DNA of 16,580 nucleotides from Mucidula mucida (GCA_015501055.1 JADNYV010000746.1:1-16580), one strand, 5' to 3'. Shown: positions 1 to 9,289, numbered from the stretch's first letter. Program-made: numbers and translations. Notes: generated from the sequence alone by a model not told the origin.

Positions 1-1
1 T

Positions 2-472
2 AACCCATATGTCGTGCGTCTTCTCAAGACCAACGTCAACAAGAAGATTGTTGACCAGATCTATGGCAGCCGAGACGGGTTGCCGGAAGAATACGAAGAT
101 TGGAAAAAACAGATCATTCAGATTGATCAGCTGTGGAGAAGGCGGATGACGAGCAAGAGGCCCGGCATGCAATCCCGGCCTCAAGCTCCGCAGGTGGCTA
201 CATCAAGAGCTAATCCTACGAACCCACCTCCGACGCCGATCACATGACGAGATGCCACCGGTGTTACCTATGGAGGAGCCGGCAGGCCGATGGACATCGA
301 CAATGCACGTCGAAGGGGACTTTGCTTCAGCTGTGGCGAACACGGCCATGTCAGCAGGTTCTGTCCCAAGAAGGGTCGACCCCAGACAATTCGGGGTCTA
401 TGGACCGAAATGAATGACGAGGAGAAGAGGAAGCTGGCCGAAGAGTTGGGTTTTGCGAAGCTCCCGCAGTAG
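2..472 (+). pseudogene. gag: Gag (partial): C-terminal capsid part plus CCHC zinc knuckle
   Basis: The reading frame is open from base 2 and enters from outside the window. It encodes the end of the retrotransposon Gag domain and a linker, and meets a TGA at 245-247. The same frame resumes straight after it, through a GGAG-RPMD linker, to a zinc knuckle CFSCGEHGHVSRFC (C-x2-C-x4-H-x4-C, about 323-364), and ends at TAG 470-472. The zinc knuckle binds RNA in the virus-like particle. The Met at 290 is probably an internal residue rather than a start. Copy 2 carries the same TGA triplet at the matching place, so the stop is either inherited or a recurrent change. The last 55 nt overlap pol in the -1 frame. 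Confidence 0.85.
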
Positions 473-3172
473 ACGCAGTCCTGCCGGAGCAGTCATCAAG
501 GAAAGGGTCGTCAGATGCAGAATCTATTTACAGTACGGGTACTGAAACATCTAAAATATCATCGACGACTTTACCACCAAAACCTGCAAAAGAAAGATTT
601 GAGCCAAATACGCCCGAGTGGATCGCACAACGGCTAAGAGAGGATGACGTGTCGAGAGCAGTGGGAATTTTGAGAGCATGGATGCCGGAGCGGAGAGAGA
701 GAAAAGCGACGGAGGAGAAGGTGATGGCGATCAGAGCGTTGACAAAGGAAGCTGCGGTGGAAGTTGTGACGGAGTTGAAAAAGTCGAGGAAGTACATCCG
801 GGGAACAAAGGGGCAGGACATGAAACTCCGAGTAACCATAGAGAGCATACACACAGGCTCTAAATGGGAAACGAGTGCCCTTCTTGACAGTGGAGCAACG
901 GGTTCTTGCGTCAATAAAGAATTCGTTGAGAAGAACGGACTCCCAATCAAGGAGTTACCGGTCAAGCTACCTGTCTATAATGCGGATGGAACCCTAAACA
1001 AGGGAGGAGCAATCGAAGGTTTTGTGGAGGTGCGAATGAAGATTGGTGATCATGCCAAAAAGATCGAGTTGGCCGTCACCAACCTTGGCAAAACAAGTAT
1101 CTTTTTGGGGCTAGATTGGCTACAATATCACAACCCCACAATGAACTGGACGGAATCCACATTGACTTTTGATTGATGCTCAGACCATTGTGGCTATCTA
1201 CCCAAGTACAACTCACCGGAAGATGAAGGAGAAGATGTAGAAGAGAAGCTGAAGGAGGGAGAGCGGTTGTTTTGGATGGACTGGGACAACTATCGCAAAA
1301 GCGGTGAAAAGCTGAGATCACAACAGCCTTCATCCGCTGCTGCACCTTACATTGAGGAATTCTCCAATGTATTTAGCAAGGCGGACTTTGACAAGTTACC
1401 AGAGCAAAGACCTTGGGATCACGCGATAGAACTTATGCCTGGTTCCAAACCGGTCAACTGCAAGGTTTATCCCCTTAGCCCATCCAAGCAGAAGGCATTA
1501 GATGAGTTTCTGGAAGAAAACATACGGACGGGACATATACAGCCATCAATTTCACCTATGGCATCACCCTTCTTCTTTGTCAAAAAGAAGGACGGAAGCC
1601 TTCGGCCAGTACAGGATTATTGGAAGTTGAACAACATGACAATCAAGAACCGATACCCCTTGCCGTTGATCAAGGAGCTTATTGACAAGTTGAAGGGAGC
1701 AAAGTGGTTTACAAAGATGGACGTCCGATGGGGTTACAATAACATTTGGATCAAAGACGGTGATGAGTGGAAAGCAGTGTTTAGAACAAACCGGGGGCTG
1801 TTTGAGCCATTGGTAATGTTCTTCAGACTCACAAACTCGCCGGCAACGTTCCAATCGTTCATGAATCACATCTTGAAGGAGTTGATTGATGGCGGACACG
1901 TTATAGTTTACCTGGATGATATACTTATCTTTATGAACACTCTCAAGGAGCATAGACAGATTGTATGCAGGGTATTAGAAATATTACGAGTAAATAAGTT
2001 GTATTTAAAGCCCGAGAAATGTAGTTTCGAAGCACACAAAGTAGACTCCTTAGGGTTGATTGTTGGAGGAGGAGAAGTGAAGATGGATCCGGTAAAAGTG
2101 GCTGTAGTGAAGAATTGGAGGGAGCCGACGAGGAAGAAGGAAGTACAGTCATTCCTGGGTTTCTGCAACTTCTACCAATGTTTCATCCGGGGATTTGCAG
2201 GAGTAGCAAAGCCATTGACATTGCTAACCGGGAAGGGCAAGTGGGTTTGGGGCATGGAGCAGCACAAGGCGTTTGAGGAGTTGAAACAGAGGATGACGGA
2301 AGAACCCGTGCTGATTGTCCCACGCGCCGATGGCAAGTTTTGAGTTGAGGCGGACTCCTTAAACTATGCAAATGGGGCTGTGCTTTCCCAATTTGTTGAT
2401 GGGAAATGGAGACCAGTGGTGTTTTGATCTCGCATATTAAATGAAGTTGAACGCAACTACAAGATCTATGACAAGGAAATGATGGCTATTATAGACTCAA
2501 TTGACGACTGGAGGCAGTATCTCCTTGGCACTAAGGAGACTGTGGAGGTTTTTACCAATCATTAAAACCTTCAGTACTTCCGAAAGCTGCAGAAGTTGAA
2601 TTGGCGACAGGCGAGATGAGTTATGGAGCTGGCAGAGTATGACATACAGATGATTCATAAGCCGGACAGGACAATGGGGAAAGCTGATGCCTTGTCAAGG
2701 ATGACAGGCCTTAAGAAGGGGGAAAAAGATAACAAAAATGTTGTTTTGATCAAGCCAGAGTTTTTTATTTCACAAATTCAATTTTCTTTACATACAGTAG
2801 ATACACCGGAGGACAAATTACTTAACAAAATCAAACAAAGAAAAGGAAATAAAGACAGATACATACAAAAAGCATTAGAAAACAAAGAAAAAGGATGGGA
2901 AGAGAAGGAAAATGGACTTATTATGTGGAAAGATCGTATTTACATACCGAAGGACAAGGAATTGCGGGGAAGAGTTATTGGAATGCACCATAATGCACAG
3001 CTTGCAGAGCATCCGAAACAATACAAGACCCTCGAGTTGATCACACGCACCTATTGGTGGCCCGGAATCAGCCAAGATGTCCGCAAATACGTAGAAGGGT
3101 GTTAAAAATGTCAGGCCACAAAGTCACATCGCACAAAGCCAGCCACACCCCTTCACCCCATTAATGTACCAA
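418..3172 (+). pseudogene. pol: Pol (protease-RT-RNase H-integrase start), six premature stops
   Basis: One frame is conserved from 418 (just after a TGA at 415-417) to about 3172. The domains in order are: aspartic protease with DSGAT at 886-900; reverse transcriptase with the first catalytic Asp in [11 protein letters not shown] and YLDD at 1909-1920; RNase H with DKEMMAI and the WRQYLL region; then the integrase zinc finger (H..H..C..C near 2980-3110). Stops are at 1174 (TGA), 2341 (TGA), 2425 (TGA), 2563 (TAA), 2617 (TGA) and 3103 (TAA). Copy 2 reads CGA, CGA, CGA, CAA, TGG and CAA at those places, so all six are C-to-T or G-to-A changes. Expression would need a -1 frameshift from gag. 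The integrase core and chromodomain are missing. Confidence 0.9.
448..490 (+). promoter_or_regulatory. Predicted -1 ribosomal frameshift signal, gag/pol, copy 1
   Basis: The heptamer G GGT TTT (448-454) is in the gag phase and fits X_XXY_YYZ exactly. Shifting back one base leads into the open pol frame. After a 5-nt spacer (455-459), GCTCCCGCAG (460-469) pairs with CTGCCGGAGC (481-490): nine of ten pairs, one C-C mismatch, 11-nt loop. The gag TAG (470-472) lies in the loop. This is the usual geometry of a -1 site; function is inferred. Confidence 0.7.
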
Positions 3173-3187
3173 ACAACTCTTAGTATA

Positions 3188-3499
3188 TAGCACGGGTCCG
3201 GTGATCCGCACCGGGTTGCGGGTACGGGTAGTTGCGGGTTCGGATAAGGGTACCGGTCCGACTATCCGCAGCTTACCCACAGTCACTCAGGTCACCCAAA
3301 TCACCTGTCACGCTGGGTGGTGTTATCTACTATGAAGGCGAAGGAGGCTGAATTTAAGTTTGCTTCTGTTAGTATAAATTCCTAATTGACCGTACTCGAC
3401 AACATTATCCAAACTTCTTCGAGCCATCCAGCCTCTAATAACCGTTCCTCCCATCAAACTTCCTATAAAACCTCCCCCCCATGTTTGTATACCCAGCAA
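3188..3499 (+). other. hAT 5' non-coding end
   Basis: No gene is seen here. The first 70 bases are rich in CGGGT/ACCCG words that form a partly palindromic subterminal repeat (CCGCACC...TTGCGGGT). A TATAAAT (3373-3379) and a TATAAAA (3464-3470) lie upstream of the transposase coding region and are the best promoter candidates; the second is about 35 bases upstream of the ATG at 3500. Confidence 0.5.
3464..3470 (+). promoter_or_regulatory. TATA box candidate of the hAT transposase
   Basis: TATAAAA lies shortly upstream of the first coding-like codons and the ATG at 3500. Its position is right for a core promoter, but no transcript start can be seen. Confidence 0.35.
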
Positions 3500-6400
3500 A
3501 TGGGGCGAGAACTCAAAGCGAGATGCATTGGCGTCTCCTGAGCCCTATTCGCCTCCCCCTAAAAAGGCTAGCCGAACTGGCAGAGCTGTGTTCTCCGCCA
3601 CAGCTGCAGTCAAAAAGGTTGTTAGGATCCTGTTCCCCAAAAAGCACCAGCAATCATGTCAGACGGCGCGAGCAAGCAGCCTAAAATTGGTGTCGTTGTC
3701 GGCTTTGATGCCTAGCTTGCTGTCAACATCGAGTCAAGCCAGTATGTCGGACATACCTCTTTCGAATGCCTACTAATCCCATTATAGGCTCCTTCGCATT
3801 CAATGATGCAAGCTCCGTTGGCACCGGCGCCACTGGGGATAGTATGCCACCGCTACAGTCCATCCCTCGGTCCCGTGTGGTCTCAAACGCGAGCAGTGAC
3901 TTTGACATGTTCGATCATGGCATGGATGTTGACTCGCCTTTAACGTCGCTGCCTCCTTGTCGTGCTTGTGGTGTCACCATCAAAGAGGTTCTAGACAACG
4001 ACAATGATGATGACATCGAGGAGATTCCGCGCCGCAAGGAGATACGGCGGACTCCAAGCCCCGAGGTTGAGATTGTTGAGCTGACTGATAAACAAGAACT
4101 CGGTAAGTCGTCTCTCAATATTAAGAATATAGTCTTACCCATTTTTTAGAGAAGCTCAAGAAGGGCTTTTGTAGCCCTATCTACGCCTTCTATCGCCCCA
4201 AAATTGAGATCAAATATTATCATAGCTGCACCAGCAAAAAATCCTAAAAGCACCATGTCTTTGTCTGCGCAGCGCCGGGCTGCAAGCATTGCGTTGCTTG
4301 GAACCAAGAGACACAGAATCAATCATTGTTGAGTAATCTGAAGGATCACGCTCGATAATGCTGGGGCATCAATACTGTCAAGGCGGCTCTCCAAGTCAAG
4401 GATCTGGATTAAGCCCAAAGTATCCTCAAGAAACACGGTCGAAAGAAGAATGGTTTACTCACCACGGTGTTCCTCAAGCTCAAGAAGTTGGGCGCCAACG
4501 TGTACTCAATGATTCCGCTCACAAAGGCTGAGGTTTGATTAGTACTCAAGCTACTCCAAGTTTCGATTAACTCACTGTATAACAGGCCTGAATGTGTGCG
4601 TTGGGCAGCCGAGTCCTATTGACCTTTCAACATCGTCAAGGATAGAGCCTTCAACAAGCTTATGAAAACTGGCTGCCCGGAAACGTACATCCCGCACCCT
4701 ACTACAATCTCTCGCGACACTAAACTGCTCTTTAGAAAAACTCGGTGTCGTCTGGCTAAATTCTTTGAGGTTTGTTCATATTTTATTTTTAAAAGCCACT
4801 TACCAATTCATCGAGTAGGACTACAAGGGTTGCATTGCCATTGCTACCGATGCCTGGACATCTCCAAACCACCGGGCCTTCATTGCTTACACTGCGCACT
4901 GGGAGGAAGATGGAAAGCCGGTTAGCGCGGTGCTGGATTTTCGCGAGTTGGCAGAGGTTCTACTCACCCGTGCTTGGCTTGTAATAGTTACTTACTTGAC
5001 CTCTAGTCTCATTTGAGCGAGGCGTTGGCTGCACTTACTGAGAGCGTATTACGGGAATTTGGTTTGGAAGACAAGGCATGTTGATTTGCAAGTTCTGTAA
5101 TAATGTCAGTTAAATGACAACAATACAGTGTATCAGCATTACCTGCAACAACATGTCTCCAACGACATGATGATGGTGTCTCTTGGTGAACGTCTGGCCA
5201 ACTTTGACGGCAGTCAAGCATGCAGACGCTGCTTTGGCCACATTATCAATCCTGTCGCAAGGAGTCTTCTTCATCTGTTCGATCCGCCCAAGCCTAAGAA
5301 GAAGAAGAAGTCAAAGAAGAAAGGCTCTGCTAAAGGTAAGAAAAAGGCAACAGAGAGCAGCAATGACGAGGACAACGCACCCAACAATACTTGCGGCGTA
5401 GAGGACGAGTCGGACGACAAAGATCCTATCGACATTGAAGACCTCTTGGCCCAGCTGAGGGAGATCAAGTTGGGCATTACGGATAAGGACAACCCGGACA
5501 ACATCTCCGACAAGCTTGCTGAGATGATGGCGAAGGCGAAGAAGGTTTTCTTTGCTGAGATCAAAGCCGTGCACAAAGCGCTAAAGAAAGTACATTATTT
5601 CTCATGCTGTCAATCAGTCAATTCAGTTGAGTACATACTCACCTTTGCCCTCTGCCCAGATCCGAACTATTTCCTTCCGCATCATCAACTTGTCGACCAT
5701 ACTAGGCCCTCGCTGGGACGCCATCGTTGCTGAAAACCATCTTCCGCCCAAGAAATTGCTGTATAATGTCTCAACACGCTGGAACTCCACATATGATATG
5801 ATTAACGTTGCTCTGCAGTACAAGCAAGCAATACACGACATCACGGGCGAGGACGAGCTGCTCAACTTTGTTCTCACCAGCACGGAGTGGGAGACATTAG
5901 AAAATTTATGCAACATACTTTCAGTACGTGGTTTATTCTTGACTATTCTACTTTCTGACCTTTTCCAGGCGTTCAAGAATGCCACTCTCTTCTTTTCAAA
6001 GGAGAGTGCTACACTTGCAACCGTTATTCCGGCAACAAGCTTGACAGTATGCTTGCCTCTGCCGTCATTCAAAAGGCTAGTGGTGCTGTCACCATGGGGG
6101 CGCCCATCAAGGCTGCGCTCCTCGTTGTGAAACAAACACTCAACCGGTACTACAACCTTACGGACAACTCCCTGCTCTATTGAATTGCTATCAGTTCGTT
6201 TGTTCTCCTATAACTGTTGGACATTTATTGACAATTTTCCAGTCCTTCATCCTCGTTACAAGATGGGGTATTTTGACGACCAGCAGTGGCTTCCAGAGTG
6301 GAAAGCTGCTGCTCGTAGCCTTGCTAACAATGTCTTTGAGATGTACCTCAACGCATACAATTGCGACGTTGTCGAGATTATCGAGGAGGCGTCTGCTAGC

Positions 6401-6969
6401 GCACCCGTGGTATGTCATTACCTTACCGTCAAATTCTCCTCTGCTTATTCTTTTCTAGGATTCAAATACATCCTTCAACATGTTTGAGGAGCTCGCCCAC
6501 AAGCCTATCCCTTCATTGAGCGACACCCAGAATGAACTTAAACACTTCCTCGCCAAGCCTTGTATGCCCGTTAATGATCCTCTTAAATGGTGAGCGGAGC
6601 AACAGACTCAAGGAAAATATCCTGTTCTCTCCCGTATGGCTCTCGACTACTTCTCTATCCCCCATAAGTGGTTCCTCCTTTATTCTGCAGTTAGACTAAT
6701 CATTACTAGCAACATCTGTCGCGGTGGAGCGCGTCTTCTCTCAAGGCCGTCTTCTTATCAGCCATGTACACAACCGGCTCACTGCACAGACCTGCCGTGC
6801 ACTTATGTGCCTCGGATCATGGAGCCGTCTTGGGTTCATTCATTCCTCGGATATTGAACGTGTTACAAACCTGCCGCAGGTTCCGGAGAAGGATGGCAAT
6901 GAGGATGGCGACGTCTTGATGCCGGACGGTTACGAGCGCATTCGCAGGAGCGACGACGATGATCTCTAA
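3500..6969 (+). pseudogene. hAT-family transposase, BED finger, about 12 exons, degenerate
   Basis: This is a cut-and-paste transposase. Exons are joined by short introns: 3742-3787, 4103-4149, 4533-4585, 4770-4818, 4957-5006, 5076-5128, 5590-5659, 5924-5968, 6194-6242, 6410-6458 and about 6664-6709. Domains: a disordered N-terminus; a BED-type zinc finger (about 4150-4360, VCAAPGCK then LKDHA..CWG); the RNase-H-like core with the ATDAWTSPNHRAF motif (from about 4840) and the CDNASPND-type motif near 5140; a lysine/acid-rich insertion (5280-5430); STRWNSTYDM (about 5770); and the C-terminal dimerisation domain with VERVFSQGRLLISH (from about 6724). Defects: in-frame stops in the BED exon and later (the 6181 TGA and the 6589-6591 W-to-stop), frameshifts near 5160 and 6030, second catalytic Asp changed to Asn, and damaged donors (GC at 5076, ATAAGT near 6664). 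The frame open at 3528 has no clear in-frame ATG, so the start is uncertain. Confidence 0.85.
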
Positions 6970-7247
6970 ATACTCTTTTATGTTACCGCTGGACATTTTA
7001 CTTACTTGTCTATATGAATTGGTGTATCTATGTATGATTAGATAGTTCTAGTTACTATTGTTGGTAGTATGTTGATATATATGTGTTCAAACATGTGCGG
7101 GTACGGGGGTAGGAGGGTAACCCGACGACCCACCAAAACCCTTGGGTGAATTTTGTGGGTCACCCGCACCCGTCGTGCGGGTACGGGTAAGTGGCGGGTT
7201 TGGATGTGGGTCTTGACAGATTCACCCAAAAACTACCCAAGCTATTC
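6970..7247 (+). other. hAT 3' non-coding end with palindromic subterminal repeat
   Basis: No gene is seen after the transposase stop. From about 7095 the sequence is built from CGGGT/ACCCG words. ACCCGCAC (7162-7169) and GTGCGGGT (7175-7182) form a perfect 8-bp inverted repeat with a 5-nt loop. The block 7157-7212 also aligns in direct orientation with the left end near 3200-3245. Such subterminal repeats are usual transposase binding sites in hAT elements; the role here is inferred. Confidence 0.5.
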
Positions 7248-7453
7248 ACTAAGTACCATAGGTAAGCCATCTGCGCCTCATATGATATCAATGCTGACAG
7301 CGCATCCTGAACCGACCGGTCGGTGTATAGATTTGCCAATACTGTCTTCCACCTATGCCCGTCTTGTAGATGGAGAATTTTACGAAGTTGTGAGTCCAAC
7401 CCGTTCCCAGTCAGTGACTCAGCCAAGAGAAGCATTGTACGGACGAAAGCAGG
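7248..7453 (-). other. Open stretch of unknown origin between hAT and gypsy copy 2
   Basis: The - strand is open without a stop for about 70 codons, running into the gypsy 3' LTR on one side and the hAT end on the other. The inferred peptide is leucine-rich with a good mix of residues (for example RTMLLLAESL and YEAQMAYLWYL) and looks more like real coding sequence than noise. I do not recognise the family. It does not continue the copia gag found on the far side of copy 2. It may be an exon fragment of a host gene disrupted by the hAT, or chance. Confidence 0.25.
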
Positions 7454-7976
7454 TGTTAGCGACTGACTAAGCCACGAGACTCAACCAGGTACCACAGCAA
7501 GAACTAAAAGAGAAAGCGTTCGCGTTCGTAAGACTAGGCTAGGCCAGGTGTATAAACGAGATCGGAACTAAAGTACAATGATACTACACTACTGCTTATA
7601 TACTAGTAAGTCTGTGTTTGAAGCTCCTTGTCCATACGTGTTTCCACTAGGGATGCTCCACGCCCTTGACCCAGTGTTGTATGCTACTAGTCCGTGAAAC
7701 CATTAAATACGAGTGGTGACTGCATGTAAGTAATAATACTGAAACGATCATGTGTGCTACGAGTGTCGGCGGTGTGTATACAATAGGGAGTCCATGAGGT
7801 ATCGGCATGTATGATGTCATCCATGTGTTGGGCGTGTGTCCGACATGAGTACGGCTTCGGTAATGAAAAGGGGTATGATCGAAACAGATGATGAAACGGT
7901 CCGTTGGTTGATAAGACAAGGGTCCCGATAAGATATGATAAGATGTGAAAATGTGAAAATATGGTGATTCATAACA
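7454..7976 (-). repeat. 3' LTR of gypsy copy 2
   Basis: 523 bp, beginning TGTTA and ending TAACA on the + strand (perfect 5-bp terminal inverted repeat). It matches 13427-13956 along its whole length and lacks a 6-nt stretch present in the other LTR near 13855. It contains the same TATATAAG (- strand, 7595-7602) and self-primer sequence (7559-7570) as the 5' LTR. Confidence 0.93.
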
Positions 7977-7989
7977 TCACCCCCTCCTT
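7977..7989 (-). promoter_or_regulatory. Polypurine tract (PPT) of gypsy copy 2
   Basis: On the - strand AAGGAGGGGGTGA sits directly against the 3' LTR start and just after the pol stop codon. A purine run here primes plus-strand DNA synthesis in LTR elements. The GA next to the LTR mirrors the GA between the other LTR and the PBS. Confidence 0.75.
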
Positions 7990-9289
7990 AAGGCGCAAGT
8001 TCCATTCTGCGCCAGAGTCGCTCCATGAGGGCTGCAGAGAGTAGCGTGACGTCGAGGGGTTCGGTATCGGGCGGTGGCATGGGTCGGAAAAGATGTGATG
8101 GAAATTGCGACATGGGGACTTCAATGCGAGCAAGCGCGGGTGGCTTTGGCTTGTTCGGATATTGTTGGTGGAAATCACTGATGGCTTCGTCGGCATTTTT
8201 GAGATTGCATGCCGGTTCCCATGTCTGCTCGTGTGTGCCATAACCCTTCCAGTGAACCTTGTATTGAAAACCCCCGCGGTACTTCCGGGAATTCACCACT
8301 TTCTCGACCTCCCATTCCGGTTCGGCTCCTTCCAGCACAGGTGGTGGACGCGTGTCTCGGGGTTGCGTCGGGAATTGCGGCTCGTGGTAAGGCGTCAGCA
8401 GAGCCTCATTGAACACGGGATGGATGCTTTTCCACGTGTGAGGAATCTGAAGCTTGTAAGAGCTCGTCCCGACTTTCTTGATCACTTTGAACGGCCCGAA
8501 ACGTTTGTCATCAAGCTTCTTCATTGGTCGGTCCGTGCTGAGATTTGTCCCTTCCAGCCATACTTTGTCGCCCTCCTTGTACTCTACTGCGTCTGTCCGC
8601 TTCCTGTCATAAAACCGTTTCATGTCCTCTTTTGCCATCTTCAATGCCGACCCTACTTCATCCCATGTTTTCCTCATGCCGTCGGCAAACTCCTGCGCAG
8701 TCTCGTTTCTCGATGCCGTTTTCGGAGCGGTGCCTTTGTAGGGGTGTCTGCCCATGTCTGCAAAGAACGGAGTAACCTTGGTTGCTGAGTGTACCCGATC
8801 GTTGTAAACGAATTCGGCAGAGGGTAACCATTCATGCCAGTCGTTCTGATGGTAATTGACGAATAACCGTAAGAAATGTTCTATCTCTTGGTTCAACCGT
8901 TCTGTTTGCCCATTTGCCTGTGGATGGTACGCCGTCGTGAAGTTCCCTTCAATGCCCAACAGCCGGTATAACTCCTTCATGAAACGCGAGTGGTATTGCG
9001 GACCTCGATTGTGTATCATCTGTCGTGGCAATCCATGTATGGGGAAGATTCGATCGCGGTAAATACGAGCCATGCCTTCTGACGTCAGGGTGGTGTGTGT
9101 TGGTATAATGCGTACCCGCTTTGTGAAATGGTCCACAAACGTGCTGATCGCATTGTATCCTCCCGACTCCGGCAACTCGCCGATCATGTCCGTCCCAACC
9201 TTCTCCCATGGTTCGTTGGTACGTCTATAGGATGGAGGGGTGCAGCCGGTTTTGTACGATGTGACTTTGTAACTTGGCATTTTTGACAC
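7988..9289 (-). CDS. pol: Integrase core, GPY/F module and chromodomain (C-terminal Pol)
   Basis: A 433-codon open stretch, the longest intact part of copy 2. Counting from 9289, the first catalytic Asp is residue 34 (GTDMIG). The second should be at residue 94 but reads IHNRGPQ (Asn, codon 9008-9010). The Glu is residue 130 (NGQTER), at the usual D-35-E spacing. A GPY/F module is at about 264-300 (RFGPFKV to LTPY). The chromodomain is at about 325-376 (EWEVEKVV, YKVHWKGY, TWEP). Integrase inserts the cDNA and the chromodomain steers it to marked chromatin. The first 20 or so codons are out of frame with upstream pol, so this is a segment of a polyprotein, not a gene with its own start. The Asp-to-Asn change should abolish catalysis. 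Confidence 0.85.
   Translation of the reverse strand: MSKMPSYKVTSYKTGCTPPSYRRTNEPWEKVGTDMIGELPESGGYNAISTFVDHFTKRVRIIPTHTTLTSEGMARIYRDRIFPIHGLPRQMIHNRGPQYHSRFMKELYRLLGIEGNFTTAYHPQANGQTERLNQEIEHFLRLFVNYHQNDWHEWLPSAEFVYNDRVHSATKVTPFFADMGRHPYKGTAPKTASRNETAQEFADGMRKTWDEVGSALKMAKEDMKRFYDRKRTDAVEYKEGDKVWLEGTNLSTDRPMKKLDDKRFGPFKVIKKVGTSSYKLQIPHTWKSIHPVFNEALLTPYHEPQFPTQPRDTRPPPVLEGAEPEWEVEKVVNSRKYRGGFQYKVHWKGYGTHEQTWEPACNLKNADEAISDFHQQYPNKPKPPALARIEVPMSQFPSHLFRPMPPPDTEPLDVTLLSAALMERLWRRMELAP

Larger units (their letters stand above)
1..3172 (+). mobile_element. Ty3/gypsy chromovirus copy 1, 5'- and 3'-truncated
   Basis: This is an LTR retrotransposon body without LTRs in the window. It reads, in order, the gag C-terminal half, zinc knuckle, protease, reverse transcriptase, RNase H and the integrase HHCC finger. 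It then stops matching copy 2 (7454-13956, opposite strand) shortly after a shared string near 3161-3171. Gag is in one frame and all of pol in the -1 frame, with no indel over about 2.7 kb; the only breaks are premature stops. Family assignment rests on the YLDD-type RT, the DSGAT protease and close similarity to copy 2, which carries a chromodomain. The 5' part lies outside the window. The 3' end is lost next to the hAT insertion. Confidence 0.93.
3178..7255 (+). mobile_element. hAT transposon, decayed
   Basis: The interval holds a multi-exon hAT transposase gene flanked by GC-rich ends built from a GCGGGTACGGGTA motif (3218-3230 and 7177-7189). Likely termini are TATAGCACGGGT at 3186 and, inverted, ATAGCTTGGGT ending near 7245, an imperfect terminal inverted repeat. 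The flanking 8-mers TCTTAGTA (3178-3185) and ACTAAGTA (7248-7255) agree at six of eight positions, which would suit an old 8-bp hAT target duplication. The coordinates given include these flanks. The ends are an inference. That a hAT element lies here is clear from the transposase. Confidence 0.75.

Noticed and set aside
528..965. Antisense open frames over the protease region (also at 11521-11847)
   Set aside because: They are mirror frames of a conserved pol segment present in both gypsy copies. Their length follows from the pol codon pattern, and they have no domain of their own.
5280..5350. Lysine-rich tract as a separate nuclear protein
   Set aside because: It is in frame within the transposase and sits where hAT proteins of this type often have a charged disordered insertion.
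8105..8788. A 227-codon open frame on the + strand
   Set aside because: It lies wholly opposite the integrase/chromodomain frame, has no recognisable domain and is explained as a shadow.
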